Source: Tieghemiomyces parasiticus (Eukaryota; Kickxellomycota; Dimargaritomycetes; Dimargaritales; Dimargaritaceae). From it: a stretch of 64,000 nt of DNA. Below, in pieces: positions 59,218 to 64,000 of this stretch (positions are counted from its first letter, which is position 1; each line of letters begins with the position of its first letter). The translations under genes were made by a program, and so were the position numbers. The stretch covers positions 43,098 through 107,097 of the forward strand of contig JANBPT010000029.1 of NCBI GenBank assembly GCA_027575765.1, given 5' to 3'. Below the pieces are notes generated by a model. The model did no database searches. It was given only the letters and a program-made list of their open reading frames with translations, and was not told the DNA's origin.

Positions 59218-59519
59218 AGCACTGGCTGTGTGGACCTCGATGAGACCTTTCTGCTATGTACCCGGTGATTACGTCTCGCCGGCGAATCACGCCTATCCCC
59301 TTTTTATCCACTTTATTCTATGCTCTTTGGTGCTGAGAAACGTTGGTCCGCTTTCCCGTTTCGGCCACCCAAGGCATTGTACCATAATCCCTTCCATCAT
59401 TCAGCCCCCCCTTCGTCAATACCAAAAAAAGTAAAAAAAGATCCATACCTCATTGTCCACTGCCAGCGGTGCAGGATCGCACGAAAATTGGTCAATTCTA
59501 AGGATTAGGAGTGGATGCG

Positions 59520-61255
59520 TCAGAGGTCGCCGCTACCTGGCTTGGGGAGAACCATCGTGGTGGGCCGTACTGGTTTCCGGGTGGTCCGACCGACCGCCGG
59601 GCTAATCTTGTAGCCCTCAACGAAATCGTAATTGGCCTGGCCAGCATCCTCAGTAATGGTGCGTTCAAGGGAGGAGTCGGAGTTCTTGTGGGCAGGGTGG
59701 GTGGCGGCTGCGTCCGTCTCCGGGGTTAGGTTGAACCGCACCGTCTTGCCGGACTGCGGTCGAGCAACGTCCTTCGATGGCAACGCGAATACGGGTGGTG
59801 ATCGGGGCGGCACTGGCTCGGTTTGCTGGGTAGCCAGCGAGTTGGCACCGTCGGAGGGGGGGAACGCCATGGCGAACGTGCGCGCCAGCTCGTCGTCGCT
59901 GATGGCCGCAGCACCACCCGGTTCGTGTGGTAGGGGCCGGGCCGCCGGACCAAGATTCTCGAATGGTGGATCCGTCTCTTTGGTGATGGCGCCAGGAGCC
60001 GGCGAAGATGAAGGAGAAGTGGAAGAGGCTACATCGATAATCCCCGCTGGGTTCGTCGAAGAAGTCACGGCCTCCCTGTCGGCCTTGGGGTGCGGATTTT
60101 CTTTGATGACAAGTTTTATCTGGGCCAGCCCGGCCGATGGGTGGTTCGTCGTCGCCGCCGCCGCCCCTAGTGATGCTTTACCACCCTGCGGGGCTGTAAC
60201 CGGTGGACCAGCAGGCGGTGGAATTGGACTGGGTAGTGAGTCGAGCAACGCCCGGACGTAGTCGCGGAATAGGTTTCCCGCCGGGGTGACCTGCGGTGTC
60301 GGTTTCCGGAGATCGGCGAGGCTAGCTGACAATGGGAGCAGGGTGATTTTTGTGGATCTAATATGGAGTGCGAAGGGGAGGGGGTGCGGGGAGGTCCAGT
60401 GGTCCATGAGGGACGTATTAATGATTTGGCTTGTTTAAGCGCGCGCGGGCGCGCGTTTGTGTGTGTAGGGGGGGGGGGGCTCCTGCGCGTAGACATCGCC
60501 CGGCGGATCAGGTAGGATTATTATTTTTTCGGACCAAAAATGCTTACCGGTTCCGACTGCGGATGTAGAGTGGGTCGGTCGACAGCTGGGTCTCGTAGAA
60601 CTTTGAGGCGGCCCGACAAACCTTGCTGCAGAACCGGTTGAGCTCACTGACATCGTAGACCTTGCGTTGCTGGAGGTTGATGCGGTACTGGCCGGGTACG
60701 TTCTGGGTAGCATGTCAGCGGCGAGGATCGTAAGGCATAGGGTGTTGTCATGGCCAGAGGTTAGTCTCTGGCAGCCGGTTGTTCAGCTTTACGCGGTTAG
60801 AGTGCAGGTCAGCCCTTTGGAATGGCTCCACCTCCCCCCCACCCTTCCTCACCACTACCACCGTAACTATCCGTTACTGAAATAATAGCACTAACCATAC
60901 AAGGTTTACCACAGAGCGGGTACCCGCACACGTTCTGGGCTTTGCGTTCCTCAATGACCTCGTCAAAGGTCTGCGGGGTCAAGTAATGCGCGGCCTGGAT
61001 GAGGGTCGCCTCGGTTACGGTTGCGCTGGTCTCGTCCACGCGGAACAGTTTTTCCTGCCACCGGAAGGTCAGCGTCTCGTAGCGCCGCTGGAGGGTCAGT
61101 TTTTCCTTGACGGCCTTCTGTTTGAGCGTCAGGGTGCGGCGGTGACGCTGGCGAGCTTGAGGGGCCTGGGTGGCATCGGACTGCACTATGGAGGCCGTCG
61201 CACGGCCAGTCGGAGAAGGAGCCGGGCCTGGTGGCCGGATCGCTGGATTGCTCAT
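59520..61255 (-). CDS. RTR1: RNA polymerase II CTD phosphatase, Rtr1/RPAP2 family
   Basis: Three exons on the minus strand: 60896-61255, 60548-60702 and 59520-60321 (438 aa). The first has a basic helix (LTLKQKAVKEKLTLQRRYET), LTPQTFDEVIEERKAQNVCG and YPLCGKP. The second has YRINLQQRKVYDVSELNRFC, SKVC and QLSTDPLYIRSR. The zinc-binding cysteines are at about 110, 115, 145 and 149. The long C-terminal region (from about 172) is low-complexity Pro/Ser/Ala and poorly conserved. Members dephosphorylate Ser5 of the polymerase II C-terminal repeat and escort polymerase into the nucleus; catalysis has been debated. The GTTAGT donor of intron 1 is weaker than most here. Confidence 0.88.
60439..60479. 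repeat. GC/GT alternating tract with G12 run in the RTR1 intron
   Basis: Alternating purine-pyrimidine GCGC...GTGTGTGT directly followed by twelve G residues (60468-60479), all inside the second intron of RTR1. Confidence 0.8.
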
Positions 61256-61812
61256 AGTCCCTGAGTGGGGAGGGTGCGGGTTTGTGTGGGGTTTTGAGAG
61301 GCACGGAATCGCTTGGACGGCGGGGGGTCGAGGTGTCAAGGAGGATGAAGAAGAGGATTGCGAGCAATACCGCACAGGTGATCACCACGGTACGGGTCAA
61401 CGGTGGAAACGTAATGGAAAAAGGTCAACAGAGCATGTCTCGTCAAGGGAATGCCCTCCCCCATCTTTCAGTCGCAGCGCTTTACGCAACGTTAAATAAA
61501 CATCCACCACCTCCTTCACCCTTTCAGGTTTGATTGGTTAATTTCCTCTGTTCGGACCCACGGTGGCTTGCAGTTTGGTTATCCCTCCGCAGCCAGGCAT
61601 GTGGGTTCTAAACATGTCGACCTTTATGTCCTAGTTACCGATAAATACCATGTCGAGCAGCAAGGTCCCTTTGAAACCCGAACCCCGAAAGGCGTTAGTA
61701 GTAAATTCATTCTACGCATTCTTCGCCAAGTCAGCGACATATCCAACCATTTATTTTACACACACACGCCACGTCTCAAGCAGACAGGTACCAGACGGTA
61801 GGGTGAGGTTAC

Positions 61813-63309
61813 TTAGTTCGGCACCTCGGAGTGCGTTGCCACGGTGGGCGTGACGGGCTTGCGCGAACTGGCAATGTAAAAATCAATCATGTGGTGGCTG
61901 AACTCGTCAACATCCTCCGGGCGGGCCCCCAACTTGACGTACCACGGCGAATGATCCGGGGTCAAGTCGCCATCAGTGGTAGTGATGGTGGGCGGCTCGA
62001 GCGGTGCGTGTGCAAGCTTGCTGGCGAGATATAATGCCCCCAGAGCGACCGTGTGCGGCGGGAAACGCAGCGGGAGCGTGGTTTGGAAGCTGCGGAAGAA
62101 GGGGGTGGTATGAAAGGGTGGGCAGAGGAAGGGTAAGATAACTTTGAGTCTGATCCGACATGACGAGCCCACGGAAGCGACCATCACCTGCATAGGACTG
62201 AACATAACCGACTTAAATCGTGTGCCATAGGGAGTCGGTAGCCCCGGACCGACCCATCGTGACCTTGTCCGCTATACTTACCACTCGGTCGTCATTTTCC
62301 AGGCCTTACCGGCAATTTCTTTGTCCACTAGCGAAGGGACATGTGCAAATAAAACGTATAAGGGTTACAGTGGTTAGAAACCTCCAAATGGCGCGCCAAT
62401 GTGTCTAAAGCAGCAGGACAGTCATGCGGTAAACCAGCTTCACACACACTTACCGTCTAGGCACCGGGCAAACTTGACGAGGTACCGGTGCGGGTGAGGG
62501 AACTCGAAACAAAAGTGCAAAATCTCCAGCAGCGATGCCTCGCACATGATGACCTGGCGGCGAAGGTACTCAATATCGTTATCGCTCACCGATAGGTAGT
62601 CGCCTGTCGGGTAGATGATGATGTAGGCGGCCAGAACAATGTCACGCAACTTCTTGATTGTCTCCTCCGCCTTGCAAGCGACGAACAGGCAGGTGATGTT
62701 GACTTCCTATTGTGTAGGTGGGTATGGGAGTGAAAAGGGACATTGCCGACAAAAGGTGATAGCCCAGACGTAGCAGGCGATGCGAAAGGGCCAAAGAGAG
62801 GGGGGGGTTAGCCTGGAAGGCCAGGGTATCCCGACTTAATGGGAAGGGCGCCTAGCAGGTCTACAGGGTGAGCTCAAGCCAGATACCATAGACGCACTTA
62901 CCGTCCGGGTGTAGCCGGTGCTCTCGAAATGACGCCGGGTGTACTTGGTATGGAGCAGTTGGGCGGTACATATCGTCTGGACGGGGCTACAAGTGCCACC
63001 GTGGGTTGGTAGAGGGGTTAGGGTGGCCAGAACCAGCGGGGAAGGAGAGGGCGAGTCTTTTCGTCAGGTCGAGGGCGCTCTACAGGATCCTTGCATTTAC
63101 CACTGTAGGCATTGTGCCTTCTTCTTCTCGAGAAGGTGAAAAGGCTACACCCATTCGTGGACTTACAAACCAAGCTTCATTCCCACGAGGTGAATGAAAG
63201 TGTAGTCGGGTATGTCGGTGGCCCAGAAATTGGCCCGCCGGAGGTTAACCGTTTTGGGTGGGAGACGAGCGCTCCCCGGCTGCGATGGGGTACTATGAAT
63301 GGCATTCAT
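61813..63309 (-). CDS. cyclin, CTDK-I subunit Ctk2 / cyclin K-like
   Basis: Five exons on the minus strand: 63167-63309, 62902-62986, 62454-62706, 62282-62327 and 61813-62089 (267 aa; phases agree). The first cyclin box reads NLRRANFWATDIPD, VGMKLGFPVQTICTAQLLHT, KYTRRHF and ITCLFVACKAEETIKKLRDI. The long CEASLLEILHFCFEFPHPHR helix with YLVKFARCL follows, and the second cyclin box has AGKAWKMTTE and LRFPPHTVALGALYLASKL. The K-A-E-E-T-I-K-K-L-R-D pattern fits Ctk2/cyclin K/T-type transcription cyclins, partners of kinases that phosphorylate Ser2 of the polymerase II C-terminal repeat. The exact partner is inferred. It lies upstream of RTR1 on the same strand, 560 bp apart. Confidence 0.85.
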
Positions 63310-63901
63310 GGGGGGAGGATGGGATAATGGAGGTAGCAAATGTGAATAATCCTGGGAATGAAGGTTGGCATGCGGGGGGAATGTTGCTCAAAGTGCAAGG
63401 GCCGGTAGGAGAAATGGGTAGGTAAGTCTACCCGATGTCAAATGAGCCGGAACGGCCGAAATGGACCCACCGTGATAATTGGGTTCGCGCCGAACGGACC
63501 AAGGGCGAACCGTGTGTTGGTGGGGCCGCTGCCACGTCTCCATCGCTTCGTACCGTGCCCGTGGCTTGTCACGTCTCGCAACCCAGCCGACATCCGACGT
63601 GCCTGTTCTTAGAGGCAAGACCCTGGCCACGGAGACCGATCCCCGCCATATCTAAGGTAGACATATTTTGGGAGCAGAGACTTGTATACCCAACTCGTCC
63701 TGGCACCAAAGCGTTAGATAGAGAGGGTGCATTACCAAGTGGCTTTTATATAATGCTCACACGGGTATGTTCAGGCTGGACTACACGGTAGCGGCCTGGC
63801 AGGCCCGTCGCCAATACGTATTGGGGGTGATATAAGAAACGCAGGGGTATAGAGCGGGGGTGGTGATGTTACAAGAAAGGATGAAGGTTGTACGCAAGGC
63901 A
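63310..63901. other. intergenic, cyclin upstream
   Basis: G/A-rich on the plus strand near the cyclin start (C/T-rich leader for the minus-strand gene). Overlapping open frames at 63388-63791 lack any family features. Confidence 0.4.
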
Positions 63902-64000
63902 TTACGGGCAGGTGAAGAATACACACACATTGGTCGTGTTATCGTCCACGCGGATTCGGTCTAGGGCCTTCAAGCTGGCATCGGTCAGATCATGGCTGGC
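63902..64000 (-). CDS. possible 3' end of a gene entering from the right edge
   Basis: On the minus strand the last 99 bases are open to a TAA, reading ASHDLTDASLKALDRIRVDD then NTTNVCVFFTCP. The composition looks coding but the piece is too short to name. It may begin beyond the window or be a terminal exon. Confidence 0.3.
   Translation of the reverse strand, partial: ASHDLTDASLKALDRIRVDDNTTNVCVFFTCP

Noticed and set aside
1..64000. tRNA, rRNA, CRISPR arrays or telomere repeats
   Set aside because: I scanned by eye for GGTTCGA-type B boxes, regularly spaced repeats and TTAGGG runs and found none that holds up. A dedicated search (for example a tRNA covariance model) could still find something missed.

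Overview
The window is a piece of nuclear DNA from a fungus. The genes are eukaryotic: proteasome Rpn2, TBP, Med21, eIF3l, Uba1, notchless/Rsa4, Rtr1 and a Ctk2-like cyclin. Introns are short, with GTAAGT/GTGAGT/GTAGGT donors and CAG/TAG acceptors, leaders are pyrimidine-rich, and TATA boxes are present. Moderate GC, loose gene spacing, a nicotinamide phosphoribosyltransferase (unusual in Dikarya) and a mariner element suggest an early-diverging lineage, perhaps Zoopagomycota/Kickxellomycotina. That placement is inference only.

Layout. 0-2.5 kb: 3' part of a multi-pass MFS-like transporter, cut by the left edge. 2.5-6.6 kb: no recognisable gene. 6.8-9.2 kb: a TATA box, a very long pyrimidine-rich leader and a 91-residue cysteine-rich protein. 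10.7-11.7 kb: a secreted acidic Asp/Glu repeat protein on the minus strand. 12.4-13.7 kb: dead mariner copy A. 14.5-17.9 kb: RPN2. 18.8 kb: a tiny mitochondrial membrane protein. 19.4-22.1 kb: a nine-exon SET-domain (SETD4/RKM-like) lysine methyltransferase. 22.5-23.9 kb: RSA4/NLE1. 24.4 kb: a small secreted protein with a predicted Kex2-released amphipathic peptide. 25.8 kb: MED21. 27.1-29.0 kb: an ABC1/ADCK1-type mitochondrial kinase. 29.7-30.9 kb: a LYC1-like acetyltransferase. 32.1-33.3 kb: uroporphyrinogen-III synthase. 33.4-34.7 kb: mariner copy B, inverted relative to A. 34.9-37.0 kb: eIF3l. 37.9-39.7 kb: alanine aminotransferase. 39.7-43.0 kb: mostly empty, with a possible decayed coding region near 41.2-42.2 kb. 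43.0-44.9 kb: divergent TMEM70-like and unknown mitochondrial genes. 45.2-46.3 kb: a THO1/SARNP-like SAP protein. 47.2-49.8 kb: seven-exon NAMPT. 50.7-54.6 kb: five-exon UBA1. 58.2-59.2 kb: TBP. 59.5-61.3 kb: RTR1/RPAP2. 61.8-63.3 kb: a five-exon CTK2-like cyclin. Right edge: probably the last codons of another minus-strand gene.

Most genes are housekeeping and show no operon-like logic. Two loose themes stand out: RNA polymerase II transcription (Med21, Tho1, TBP, Rtr1, Ctk2-like, the last three adjacent) and ubiquitin-proteasome function (Rpn2, Uba1). The lineage-specific candidates are the cysteine-rich protein, the acidic repeat protein, the small secreted peptide precursor and two unknown mitochondrial proteins. 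Exon coordinates were derived by hand from splice signals, reading-frame phase and family motifs; none was checked against RNA data.
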